A DNA stretch of 64,000 bases from Mesocentrotus franciscanus (Eukaryota; Echinodermata; Echinoidea; Camarodonta; Strongylocentrotidae): assembly GCA_037976565.1 (NCBI GenBank), contig CP137679.1, positions 11,538,651 through 11,602,650 on the forward strand. The letters run 5' to 3'. Shown here one piece after another: positions 45,425-55,769 of the stretch; position 1 is the stretch's first letter; every line of letters starts with the position of its first letter. The translations under genes and the position numbers were made by a program. The notes beneath the pieces are model-generated. The model was not told the origin of the DNA. It searched no databases and worked only from the letters and a program-made list of their open reading frames with translations.

Positions 45425-46460
45425 GGACCACGGTCCGGACTTGGAGAAGACCTGTCCTAGAAGATTAGGGCATGTCATCAGAATTTTTGGTGGGGAAGTT
45501 TTAAAAACTTAAATGGGGGTAAAAATTTGCGATGAATCCAAATATATTAGTCTTATTGACCCTTCTCACGACGTTTTGGTCACTTTGGCCACAAAAGTGG
45601 CCCAAACTGACCATTGTGGTCACTTTTGGTCAGGGGTAGTTTTTCCATTCTTTATTATCAGCAAAGGAGATTCGATGGACCTATTCTATGAAAAAAAAAT
45701 GTCATCTGAGGCTAAAAAGAGTGGTCAAATTGACCCCCGTCAGCAACAATATGGTCACTACGGTCATTTTTTGGCCAATAAGTGATATTTTGTATGGATT
45801 TTTGTCACAAATCAGACCAAAATTTCAGTAAGAATCATTTGATAAGTGCGTTCTGTTAGCCAAATTCAATATGGCCTGATAAAAGAACCATGAATAAAAA
45901 TTAATGCTACTAAGTATGGCTACAGTGCCAGTTGAATGTACTCAGACAAAACTGATCCCTGATATTTGTTTTGGCAAAATCCTAAGAAACTACTGATTCT
46001 AGATTTATAAATTATCTTTCCCCTTTCAAACAAGTGCTTTATACACAAAACTCACGAATATATATAGAAAGGAAGTTTTTTCTACTAATTTCCGATATTG
46101 AATCACAAGGATACTCTCTGTACAATACTTTAATATCGAGGTTGGTTCTCGGGGTTTTATCTCTTCGGAAAAATACGAAACGACTACGGCAATCCTAAAT
46201 GAATTTGGTAAACCAACGAAGTTCAAGTTTTTTTCAGGATTACATTTCTAGATTAGCATTGACCTCTTCATAAATTATTTATTATGCAAAAAACACCAAC
46301 TAGGAAACCCGAGCCCTTTTCCGTGCACCACGTTGCTAGAGTGGTTGTATTAGGCAAGGAGCCACTATACCTGATGAATACCCATTATTTTTACAACAAG
46401 TATATGTTCGTGTAAATATCCTAAGTGGTTGGTGGGAGGGTTCGTAATACTACGGTGACT
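45425..46460. other. Non-coding intronic stretch
   Basis: Inside intron 2 of the SRCR gene. A region at 45550-45790 repeats 'ggtcac/ggtca' and produces a spurious 90-codon frame. No exon recognised. Confidence 0.45.
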
Positions 46461-46466
46461 AACCCC

Positions 46467-46992
46467 CTGTCCACACACAACATTTTCCGTGATTAGGCGT
46501 GATAGTTATACCGTTTCGCGATAGTTATACCGTTTCGCGATAGTTATATGATGAAATTGTGTGTGTGGACGCTTACTTACGATACGTCGTATAACGAAAC
46601 GTCGTATAACGAAACGCAGGTTTGGGCATCGTTTCGAACTAGAACTCAATAACTGATCACGCCTAATCACGCTTAATCACGGAAATTTTGTGTGTGGACG
46701 GAACTAGTCTAACTGGGCGGGGCTTAACGTCGGATCGCGCACGAAAGGAGACTTGACCTCTCATTTCCGCTTCCATTTCATGACCGCAGTAGCAAACTGC
46801 GCACCTATACGACATTTCGCTATAGAGTTTTGGGATTACTTTCTTGTGTGTGTGGACACCCTGGAATTTATACGATGATTCTTTATACGACGTTTCTTGT
46901 GTGTGGACACCCTGGAATTTATGCGATGATTCTTTATACGACGTACCGTTATAGAGTTTCGGGATAAATTGTTTTGTGTGTGGACACGCTGA
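46467..46992. mobile_element. Mosaic TIR element built on a 'tgtgtgtggac' motif
   Basis: The motif GTCCACACACAA or its complement occurs about six times. A palindromic unit spans 46467-46702 ('ttccgtgattaggcgtgat' and its complement). A second part, 46840-46992, holds two tandem copies of a ~60 bp block ('gacaccctggaatttat', 'gatgattctttatacgacg'). No ORF. Confidence 0.6.
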
Positions 46993-47423
46993 GTGTCAGG
47001 ATGCAAATTAAGATTTGTCTTTTTTTACCCCTGATTGTATGTCTTAAAAAATCACTCCTCTCAACATCTTTGTGGTATTGTGAAAATAAAAGAAGAACTT
47101 AATATTTACTATTTTTCAATATTTTGTATCGCATTACGTGGATTTTATACCTAATGTGTATATTAACTAGCATAAAGGTTTTTTTAAAGTTGTTTTTAAT
47201 GACCGAGCTTTAGATTCCCCCAGTTTCATGATTTTAAACCTTCTAAAACAGTCTTCCTCTTTAAACAAGTACTTTACCCTGGATTAGGGGCGCATAAACC
47301 TTTAGGAACCATATTAGTTCTCTTCCTTTTCTTCGCCTTTCCCCCCCCGTATGCGTTTGTTGCGCCCCACCCTCTGCACCCACTCCCCTCTTGGCAAATA
47401 AATGGTCAATTAATGACACTTAC

Positions 47424-47738
47424 CTTGGCATTTCACTCCTGCGTCCTCGAAATGGCTGCAATCGGTGTACCCAATTCTACTCGCAGTACAGTCGGTGATT
47501 TGGTTCTCCTTTCCGGTACATGCCACTTGGTCGAGCAAGATCGATCCTGAGCCTTGGCCGAAATCACGAGCCCTTATCGTAAAGGCAGAAGCACCCTCAG
47601 GGTAGCCCAACTGTTTGCAGACAACCCCAGCGTCCGTAATATCCCAGTCATCGTCGCAAACTGTCCCCCATTCTCCGTTGTAATAGATCTCTACCCGTCC
47701 CATCCGCTCGTCGCTACCCGTCCCGGCAAGCCGCACAT
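47424..47738 (-). CDS. SRCR gene, exon 2 (first SRCR domain)
   Basis: A 315 nt exon between acceptor CTTCTTTTAG and donor GTAAGT, phase 1 at both ends. It encodes DVRLAGTGSDERMGRVEIYY, GEWGTVCDDDW, GVVCKQLGYPEGA, GSGSILLDQVAC, TDCTAS and CSHFEDAGVKCQG. The six cysteines match those of exon 5. The Asp-rich loop (VCDDDW) and HFEDAG are typical calcium-site and core positions of the fold. With exon 1 it forms an extracellular protein start. A MITE ends only about 100 bp from its acceptor. Confidence 0.9.
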
Positions 47739-47836
47739 CTAAAAGAAGCATAGGGAGACAATGCGAGTCACACAAAAAGACAAAACGAACATTCGGGGAT
47801 AGTTTGCAGGCTAAGCACAAACCCTTGTTATTTGTA

Positions 47837-48268
47837 CCCGGTGGGGTCACTCTCCTGCAGAGGGTGACACGTATGACCGTTACCACAAATGCAAATAACC
47901 CCCTTTTGCGCTCAATTTCAAGGACATTTTGTGAAATTTAACCCCCTTTTTTACGTCAAAACAAGGACAAAATCGTACTTTGGAATACCCCTATTTATAA
48001 GATTGTAAGGACACTTTCGCAAATTTACCCTATTTTACCATATTAATATTTCAAGGACAAGACTCTGCTCCGAGAATTTTTCTTCCTGGTTTTCTCTTTT
48101 CCCTTTTCCTGACCCCTATTTATCAATTTCGAGGACACCTGTGCACCCCTATTTTCTATATTTCGCGGAATATTTTGTCCGCGGACATTGCTTGAAATTT
48201 AACCCTTTTTCCGCGATTTTGGTAACAGTCATGCGGTCCGGAAGTCGCACTGAGTGACCCCACCGGGC
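47837..48268. mobile_element. hAT-like MITE, 432 bp, with target duplication
   Basis: Ends CCCGGTGGGGTCACTC and GAGTGACCCCACCGGG, flanked by ATTTGTA at 47830-47836 and 48269-48275. The inverted arms extend about 45 bp. The interior repeats 'tttcaaggaca'-like units. It lies in intron 1 of the SRCR gene. Confidence 0.72.
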
Positions 48269-48444
48269 ATTTGTAATGAATAACAGAGGGTCTGAGCTAG
48301 GAGACTTTGCTCAATAAATCCTGCATGCATTGGATAAGTCCAGAATCTGGCCTATGTAATTTTTATCTCCACCACACCAACGCAATATATGCGGCCTCCC
48401 CCTTCTATAACTTGCTGCCAGCCGAAGATAGCGTGATCATTAAA

Positions 48445-48612
48445 TAGGGACTTTTAGATTTGCACGACGAGAACGTGGACTGCCACGTGTGGCAATTATG
48501 TGACGTCCTTTTGGCCGGGCACTGCCAGTGCCTTAAAAGGATGTCACATTTGCCTTAAAAGGATGTCCACGTCGCAGTCCACGTTCTCGTCGTGCAAATC
48601 TAAAAGTCCCTA
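48445..48612. mobile_element. MITE family A, copy 4
   Basis: 168 bp, TA-flanked, ends GGGACTTTTAGATTTGC and GCAAATCTAAAAGTCCC; both arms extend through 'acgacgagaacgtggactgc'. Confidence 0.82.
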
Positions 48613-49220
48613 ATTAGGGCTGGTGAGCATAATTATGAGTTCGTTGATAACGGCATCTTTGGCAGCTTGAATCAAGTGTGTAGGGAATATAAAGAACCGG
48701 CCAGATTCTGGACAAGCATTGTTATCTGTTCCTGAAAATACGTTCTCACACAACCTGGAGGAACTGGGCTAGCCTTCACTCAATACACATTACAAAATTG
48801 TAACAAAGTGCCATTTAATTTTAGGGTCTGTGCTTGCCGACTAATTCTGCTTTCGTTTTTCCAAAGGTTCGTTTTTTCGGTGGTTCATACTTCCTAAGGT
48901 TCATACATCCTGAACACACATTTTCTATACCAGGAAGCACTGGCGTACTGGTGGGGGGGGCTTGGGGGGCGCCAGCCCCCCCAAATAAAATTAAACCATG
49001 ACTAATTTTCAATTCCATACAAGTGATTTATAAATGTTCGTGATATCACATGATTTTCAACAAAATGCGCGTTTCTCCATTTCTGTTGCAAACTGACACA
49101 TTCCCAAATAGCCAGGAAGATCATATGTTTTTTATAGTCACTAACGGGCCTTAGTGGCCACTAACAGTAACACTAGTAGATAACCGTATATCCAGTTTAG
49201 CGAAAAGTCTGGATACCCGT

Positions 49221-49380
49221 ATGATTGTCCGGCCTAGAGGAGAGCTTAGAGAAGATCGCGGCAACTCTATAGGCGGTACGCGGGGGAATGCGCAGTCGCC
49301 TGCGCCCAGGGTTTGTTTTGGATGTGGCGAGGGTCATTTCCGGAGGGAATGTTCCACATGCGTGGATCCAGGGGCAGCGG
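49221..49380 (+). pseudogene. CCHC zinc-knuckle-like fragment inside the composite element
   Basis: The + strand frame reads RVCFGCGEGHFRREC, close to a retroelement Gag zinc knuckle, but with three rather than four residues between the second Cys and the His. It is preceded by an Arg/Gly-rich stretch and followed by purine-rich low-complexity sequence. It may be a captured retroelement fragment; chance cannot be excluded. Confidence 0.4.
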
Positions 49381-49955
49381 GCCTCCCCGCAAAGAAAAAG
49401 AAAGAAAAAGAGAGAGAGAGAAGGAAAAGAAGGGAAAGGAAAGAAAGAAGAGGAAGAAGAAAGAAGATGGGGGGCGAAAGGCCTTGCCTCCCAGGCTGTT
49501 GCCTCCCCATCAAAAAAAAGAGAAGGAAGGAAAGGGAAAAAAAAAGGAAAAGGAGATAAAGGGAAGGAAAAAGAAGAAGAAAGAAAAGAAGGGGGGATAT
49601 CAGTTGCAATTTTCCCGCCAACAAGTTGTGGATCAGGGAGGCCAAAGGCCCTTGCCTCTCCCCGCCCCGCCCCGCCAAAAAGAGAGAAAGGAAAGGGAAA
49701 GAGGATAGCTAAAAGGTAACACAAAAAGAGGAAGAAGAAAAGAAAAGGGTGAAAAGAAGGAGATCAGTTGCGATTAATCCCGCCAACAACATGTGGATCG
49801 GGGGCGAAAGGCCCTTGCCTCCCCCTAGCAAACCTAAAAAAGAGAGAAGGAAGGGAAGGGAAAGGGAAGGGAGGAAAGGTAAGGAAAGAAAGAGAAAGAA
49901 GATAGGTAGGGAGATCAGTTGCGATTTTTCCCGCCAAGGTGTAGATCGGGGGCAC
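49381..49955 (+). repeat. Three tandem units with purine-rich runs
   Basis: Each unit has 'ggcgaaaggcc(c)ttgcctcccc', an AAG/AGG-rich run, then 'gatcagttgcgat' and 'cccgccaa'. The purine runs explain the Lys/Arg/Glu-rich frames here. Confidence 0.7.
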
Positions 49956-50279
49956 TGGCGTACTGATGGGGGAGCCAATTAGTGTCCTGCCAGTGTCACA
50001 ATAAAATTCAAACGTTCATTTCTAATTCGATACCGGTGATTTACAAATGTTGCTGAAATGACATAATTTTCCGAGATTTTCCTCACTTTTTAGTAAATTA
50101 TACTTTTATGCGTTTGTTGGAAAATTACAAATTCTTAATTTACAGTCAGGCAAGAAATATGCTTATTTAGAGGCCTACATGGCAGGGCCCGCAGAACGAC
50201 AGGGCTCCGGGGCCTCGAGCTCCGCCCCCCACTTTTTGGAAAAAGTATACTAAAGAGAAATAGAAAGAAAGAAAGAATA

Positions 50280-50870
50280 GTGACCTGCCAGTGTCACAAA
50301 ATAATGAGGTATCAAAATATGCTCATCTGACCGTGATTAAATGCCTAAAACCCTGAGCTTCCGGGGCTCTGCCCCTGGATTCCACCTAGGGCCCTAAGGC
50401 GGGCCCTGGATGCTCATCTAACGGTAATTTAATGCCTAAAACCCTGAGCTTCCGGGGCTACGCCCCTGGACCCCACGCCAATTAGTGACCTGCCAGTGTC
50501 ACAAATAGGTTATCAAAATATGCTCATCTGACCGTAATTAAATGCCTAAAACCCTGAGCTTCCAGGGCTCTGCCCTCTGGACCCCACCTAGGGCCCTAAA
50601 ACGGGCCCATAGATGCTCATCTGACGGTAATTTAATGCCTAGAACCTCTGAACTTCCGGTGGCTCTGCCCCCTCGACCCCACAAACGGCCCTAAGGCGGG
50701 CCCTAAATGCTTATCTGACCGTTATAAAATGCCTAAAACCCCTGAGCTTCTTGGGGCTCCACCCCCTGGGCCCCGCCCCCTGGACCCCACCCCCTCGACC
50801 CAACGCCAATTCGTGTCGCCAGTGTCACAAATAAGGTATCAAAATATGCTCATCTGACCTTAAACGCCTA
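50280..50870 (+). repeat. Tandem array of ~210 bp units
   Basis: Units contain 'cctgccagtgtcacaaa', 'tatcaaaatatgctcatctg', 'aatgcctaaaaccctgagct' and 'tccggggctctgcccc'. At least three copies are seen, with sub-repeats of about 100 bp. Another partial copy lies near 51100-51195. Confidence 0.75.
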
Positions 50871-51359
50871 GTATTAAACTGTTACTTGATTTAAAAAGAC
50901 GTTATCATGCACTGCTTTTTATGGTCATCATTGTGTTAGTAGATGCCAGGAAAACATCACTTACGGGGGTTCAAAATAGCCACACAAAAATCGCCTCGCC
51001 GCTTCGCGGCTCGTGGACGATGCTCTGCATCGTCATTAATTTGGTCAAACCCCCCCTTGGCAAAAAGCTAGATCCGCCCCTGAGGATCAATAATATGGTA
51101 TCAAAATATGTCTGACCGTAATTAAATGCCCATACCCCCTGAGCTTCCGGGGATTCTGCCCCGTGACCCCTGCCAGGGCTTTGCCCCTAGACCCCACGCC
51201 AATTTACACTACGCTCTACCTGATCGTAAATACTTTAGCCTCCCCCCACCCACTTTGAAAAACGTTCAGCGGGGCCTGCATGTAAGAGTGGGGTGATGCG
51301 GATTTTTTTGTCTGCCAGCCCCCCCAAACGTTTTTGCTCATTACGCCACTGCCAGGAAG

Positions 51360-52010
51360 TACATAAGTTCTAACATCGTATTTACGATCCTTATTTCATC
51401 TTCAAAATAACGAACTTTCAAGTTATTCAACTTTCGGATTAACGAACCTTTAGAATTGTGGACGTCCAAAATAAACGGATCTTCAGAATTTGCCATTTCG
51501 GAGTCCTAACTCCGGGGTGCGTTAATATTTACCTTCGGAAACAAAACGACACGTAAAATTTACTCAAGTCCCAATATCTTAAAAAGAGAGTGCAATAGCC
51601 AAATTTATATTGTGATGGTATGTTACTTGATAATGTGTCAATTTTGTGTTTCTCTTCAAATTCTGTGATTTTGTAAGCGCTCTAGTAATTTTGTTTTTAG
51701 CGCTCCTGAATAATCGACAATACAGTATTAGTAGTTATAGAAGCGTTTCAAAATTTCAAAATTCATTTTAGATTTTTTAGGTTAGTGCAAACCCCAAAAT
51801 ACTTCTTTGTTGTTCAATGATTATTCTTAATTATTCTTAATATGATTTAATGTAATAAATTAATGAGTTTTAAATGGGCCAAACTTGACAAGCCTTTACT
51901 ATTAGTTCGCCCCAAATTTAATAGTTTTTGTCATGATGAAATGCAACGTATCTGAAATTTTGGCAGTAAATGGATGAATGAAAAGTGTATGAAAGAAATG
52001 AAAACCTTAC
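51360..52010. other. AT-rich intron 1 sequence of the SRCR gene
   Basis: No gene or repeat family recognised beyond an AT-rich background. Confidence 0.45.
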
Positions 52011-52080
52011 CCATATTGGAAAAGGCGCTTGCCACACTGAGGCAAAGAAGAAGCGAGAGTATAGTGTAGCCTTCCATCAT
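52011..52080 (-). CDS. SRCR gene, exon 1 (signal peptide)
   Basis: Reads MMEGYTILSLLLCLSVASA then FSNM, followed after one base by a GTAAGG donor (phase 1). The hydrophobic stretch ILSLLLCLSV with ASA before the likely cleavage site is a standard signal peptide. It joins in frame to the SRCR exon at 47424-47738. Summed over seven exons the coding length is 909 nt, 302 residues plus stop. Predicted product: a secreted protein with two SRCR domains, a Ser/Gly linker and a charged tail. Known echinoderm SRCR genes are abundant and many are expressed in immune cells; a defence role here is inference. Confidence 0.78.
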
Positions 52081-52152
52081 AGCACGATTCAACCAGGACC
52101 CTCGAGTACGATGTATCGATGAAAAGTGTTGCTAATTCTTGAAAGAGGTCCG

Positions 52153-52160
52153 TTTATATA
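52153..52160 (-). promoter_or_regulatory. Candidate TATA box of the SRCR gene
   Basis: TATATAAA on the minus strand, about 73 bp before the ATG at 52080. A start site 30 bp downstream would give a leader of about 45 nt. Confidence 0.5.
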
Positions 52161-52164
52161 GTGA

Positions 52165-53450
52165 CACGTAGAGCCTCTCCTTCAGAGATTTGAAAGGATT
52201 CGAAGTATTTATACTCTTTCTCGTAAACCAGTCGACCGTGGTGGCTGTAAAAAAAACTCTTTGTTGTAATTTTGCTTTGGTGGAAGCAGAAAGATCAGGT
52301 AAAGTATAAAAGGTCTCTCTCTGTGCTCTTTGGTCGTTTCGTAACTTTTTGCCCCCATGGGGGCTAACTCCACTTTTACCAACCAATCCCAGCGAATGTA
52401 TTGATTCTGTTTAGACCGTTAAAGGGACTCGGTGAGATTGTTCAGATGAGAGAAAATGGTGCTAATGTGGTGAACTGTGATTCTGCTTACATCCAGCGAT
52501 CAGGGTTAATGATCTTTACTCTGTTCACCTCTTGTAACCTCAGTTCCACATGTACCATAGTCTCTCAGAATTACTCTCATTAACATTGCTCCCTCTTGCT
52601 TATGTTAGCATCATTCCTCCTTCATGCTTTACATTCCCAAGTCGATCCTTCTCTTTGTTATAGAATACCTTCTCACTATGCTTCACCTCACATGTATTTG
52701 CATATTATCCTTCTTCCCCATTGGTTGATTTAGCTATTGAATATTTATGTTGTACACTCTCAAATGTGATTGGACCTTTCCTTATGAATATGTAATACTC
52801 AGTCATTGTTATTTTGGAGTTGATTTGAACATTTATGTTGTATGAATCGAACACGCTAAGATGTGCAAATGAGAAGACAAAATAATAAATCAAGGCTGGG
52901 CCAAGCCCATGCAGATGAGCACAAGACTTCAGCCGAGTAGGCTAACACCTACCTACTTTTTTCTGTGTTGGATTGAACCTACATACTTAGCTAAACTAAG
53001 CTTCTACACCAAGGTAGTGACTTCACTGCTAGATGTTAAAGATTAAATTAAAGATAATCTGAAAGTTTGAGTGCAAACAGACCATAATTAATGATTACAA
53101 ATGGGAAAACCCGATCTGATCGATTCCTTAATTCTCCTAACTATATTACTATAATTTGATTAAGATTTAGGTGAATGATAATCGTCACAAAGCAATGAAT
53201 TGGAGTTATATTCCGTTCCAAACATTGAAGTGTTGAACAAATTTAAAAGCCTGTTGTATGTCTTATTATCATGGAAAAACGGTTGGGAACATTCAAAAAT
53301 GGTCGGGAGTATTTACTACCAGAGGGTGTTGCACAGTGACGCCTTCAAAGAAAACCATAAATATCTTTGTGGTTTGAGAAATCTTTCCGGATTTTTTGCA
53401 TGTTAGAGGGTGAGTCATATCGAGGAAATCTAAGACATACTTTCGAAGTC
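52165..53450. other. Non-coding stretch upstream of the SRCR gene
   Basis: No gene was recognised. Any distal regulatory sequence of the SRCR gene would lie here. Confidence 0.45.
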
Positions 53451-53880
53451 TTAAAGGGGGTATAGCATGACACATACTGGTTAACGCTATCTACGACTTC
53501 TTTTGGACAACTGCACGTAAACGAATGTACTTGATTATAACGGTCAGCTCGCGCTAGCGTTCGCGAAACAGACCGAAGTTCTCCTCATGCTTTGGTTTCG
53601 CGTATGTTGCACGCACGTGAATACTGCGGTCGTGTCGTCCATAGTAGGGACTTTTAGATTTTACACGACGAGAACGTTGACTGCCACGGTGACATCCTTT
53701 TAAGGTAATGTGACGTCCTTTTAAGGCACTGCCGGGCACGGGCCAGTGCCTTGAAAGAATGGCACACGTGGCAGTCCACTACGTCGACGTGCAAATCTAA
53801 AAGTCCTTAATCGTACCCGATTAGCCCCGAGTCAGGCCGCGGAAAAGGCACGTAGTCTCGTCATGCTACACCCCCTTTAA
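53451..53880. mobile_element. TTAA-flanked MITE family C, copy 2, carrying a nested MITE
   Basis: Ends 'aaagggggtatagcatgac' and 'gtcatgctacaccccctt', inside TTAA sites (53451, 53877). The interior is the reverse complement of 45127-45424. A family A MITE (53645-53809) interrupts it. Confidence 0.78.
53645..53809. mobile_element. MITE family A, copy 5, nested in family C
   Basis: TA-flanked, 165 bp, ends GGGACTTTTAGATTT and AAATCTAAAAGTCC. It is oriented opposite to copy 1. Confidence 0.8.
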
Positions 53881-54056
53881 TGTCTGCAAATAGAATCTGA
53901 TCCCATTCTATGTGACATCGCTATATATTACTCTATACCTCATCTATTTATTATTCCTCGTCTTTTATTCAATATTCTATCATTTTTTTTAAAATGATTA
54001 GCTGACTATTTGTGTTATTCTCATTTTATATTAACACATGTATATTTCATCGTATC

Positions 54057-55113
54057 CGGACACCTACCCCCTGGACAACCACCCCCTGGATAACCACCTC
54101 TAGGATAACCACCCTCTAGGACAACTACCCCCTAGGACAACTACCCCCGGACAACTACCCCCTAGGACAACCACCCTCCAGGACAACTACCCCCGGGCAA
54201 CTTCCCCCAGACAACTACCCCTAGGACAAGCACCCTCTAGGACAACTGCCCCCGGACAACTACCCCGAGACAACTACCCCCTAGGATAGTTGTCCTAGGG
54301 GGTCAGTCGTCCTAGAGGGTGGTTGCCCTAAGGGGTAGTTGTCCTGGAGAGTGGTTTTCCTAGGGGGTAGTTGTTTGGGGGTAGTTGTCCAGGGGTCATA
54401 TGGAAACGTTGTATCATCCGCTCAATCTGCCTTGCGTGCATAGAATAAATAAGCATTTTTGCGTGAAAAAGTGAAGTTTTTAAAAAGTGCTGTAGTTATA
54501 CGTAGAAGGCTCATAGTGGTTTGAAAAACTGTGGCCAGCGCTCGTACGTGATTACGTGATATCCGCCATCTTCATTAGTCCTCTGTTGTCTTGGCCGCTT
54601 TTTTTTCAACGACAGGCCAGGCTGGAATTCTTTAAATTTGTGAGCTGAAAAGATCGAGGACTAAGCAAAATGGCGGCGTGTGCACTCGAGCGTATCTCCC
54701 AGTACGTTCAACGGCCACACGTCGATCTGTGCATTGTGAATGGGGATGAGCGTTTTACGTATTTTACAGTTATGTGCCCGTCACCCCTGCACTCAGCACT
54801 GTGTGTGTGTGTGTGTGTGTGTAATTGGGTTTTTTACAGACGTGTATCAATCAGATATGATTATTTACGTCTGGTGTCAACTTCTTTTATGAGTCAAATT
54901 CTAGCAAAGGTTTCTATACGAATTTTTACTGGAGGGTGGTTGTCCCTGGGGGTACTTAGCCTGGGGGTAATCATCCTAAAGGGTACTTGTCCCGGGGGTA
55001 GTCGTCCTAGAGGGTGGTTGCCCTAGGGGGTAGTTGTCCTAGGGGGTAGTTGTCCTAGAGGATGGTTATCCTAGGGGTGGTTATCCGGAAGGTGGTTGTC
55101 CAGGGGGTAGGGG
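54057..55113. mobile_element. Foldback-type element with minisatellite inverted ends (TU-like)
   Basis: The left arm (54057-54285) is about fourteen 15-17 bp units of the type CTAGGACAACTACCCC. An inverted block of the same unit follows (54290-54400). A unique core of about 530 bp comes next, and the right arm (54935-55113) is again inverted. The outer ~80 bp of both arms match in reverse complement unit by unit. Foldback elements with such arms are known as FB in Drosophila and TU in sea urchins. Confidence 0.65.
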
Positions 55114-55462
55114 TCCTAGAACCGTATTTCATATACATGTATCACGAATTTTTATTATATGTTTACATTCAAGAAAATTGCGATCTTCTCTGATTGAGAC
55201 GTATTAGTGCTCATCATGACATTGATCTTACAGATGTCAGTGTTATACTAAATGACTTTTTGTGTGTGTACGTGTACCATCTTACAATACCTTATTCCTT
55301 ATACAACGAGAAGGTTCCTCTCATGGTGAATTGTTGAGTGGTATAACAAGAAAGAAGATTTGGGAGTTGCTACTCCACGCCCAAAATGTCTATACAGATT
55401 AACTGTTTTTGTTTATGTACTTCTTTTACTCATTGAGACTACAGTGCTTTGGATCAGCACAA

Positions 55463-55769
55463 TAGGCCATTTTCGTAATGTAACCAAATTTAATGCATAA
55501 GTCTTTGTGAAGTGCCTCAATACAAGTTATTTCATTCACCTGAAAAGAATAATAGTATTTCAATCATCAGAATGCAACTGCATATATTAAGTGTTGCTAG
55601 GTAGGTCAAGCCATAATGTTTGTCCAACCTGGCAACAACTAATGTATGCAGTTCGGATTCTATCTTTTGAAATACTATTATTCTTTTCAGGTGAATGAAA
55701 TAACTTGTATTGAGGCACTTCACAAAGACTTATATGCATTAAATTTGGTTACATTACGAAAATGGCCTA
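55463..55769. mobile_element. Palindromic MITE family D, intact, 307 bp
   Basis: TA-flanked, with inverted arms of about 105 bp, nearly perfect, starting GGCCATTTTCGTAATG. The high arm identity suggests recent insertion. The copy at 3853-5327 is older and split. Confidence 0.82.

Larger units (their letters stand above)
48938..51351. mobile_element. Composite hAT-type element, 2.4 kb, with 8 bp target duplication
   Basis: Starts CACTGGCGTACTGG and ends TTACGCCACTG. The 8 bp CCAGGAAG is present on both outer sides (48930-48937 and 51352-51359), the signature of a hAT insertion. The start is repeated in direct orientation at about 49955. The interior holds a zinc-knuckle-like frame, three ~170-190 bp units each with a purine run, and a tandem array at 50280-50870. 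No transposase was recognised. It lies in intron 1 of the SRCR gene. Confidence 0.72.

Noticed and set aside
45513..45785. 90-codon + strand frame
   Set aside because: Internal repetition of 'ggtca' units and no splice or domain support; it lies in an SRCR intron.
49197..49982. Long overlapping Lys/Arg/Glu-rich and Phe/Leu/Ser-rich frames
   Set aside because: Purine-rich runs lacking stops in every frame; they lie within a hAT-type composite element and show no domains apart from the short zinc-knuckle-like stretch.
53554..53739. 61-codon minus-strand frame
   Set aside because: It bridges the border of two nested MITEs.
54057..54400. CRISPR-like array of short repeats
   Set aside because: Units are contiguous 15-17 bp without unique spacers, and are part of a foldback element in a eukaryotic genome.
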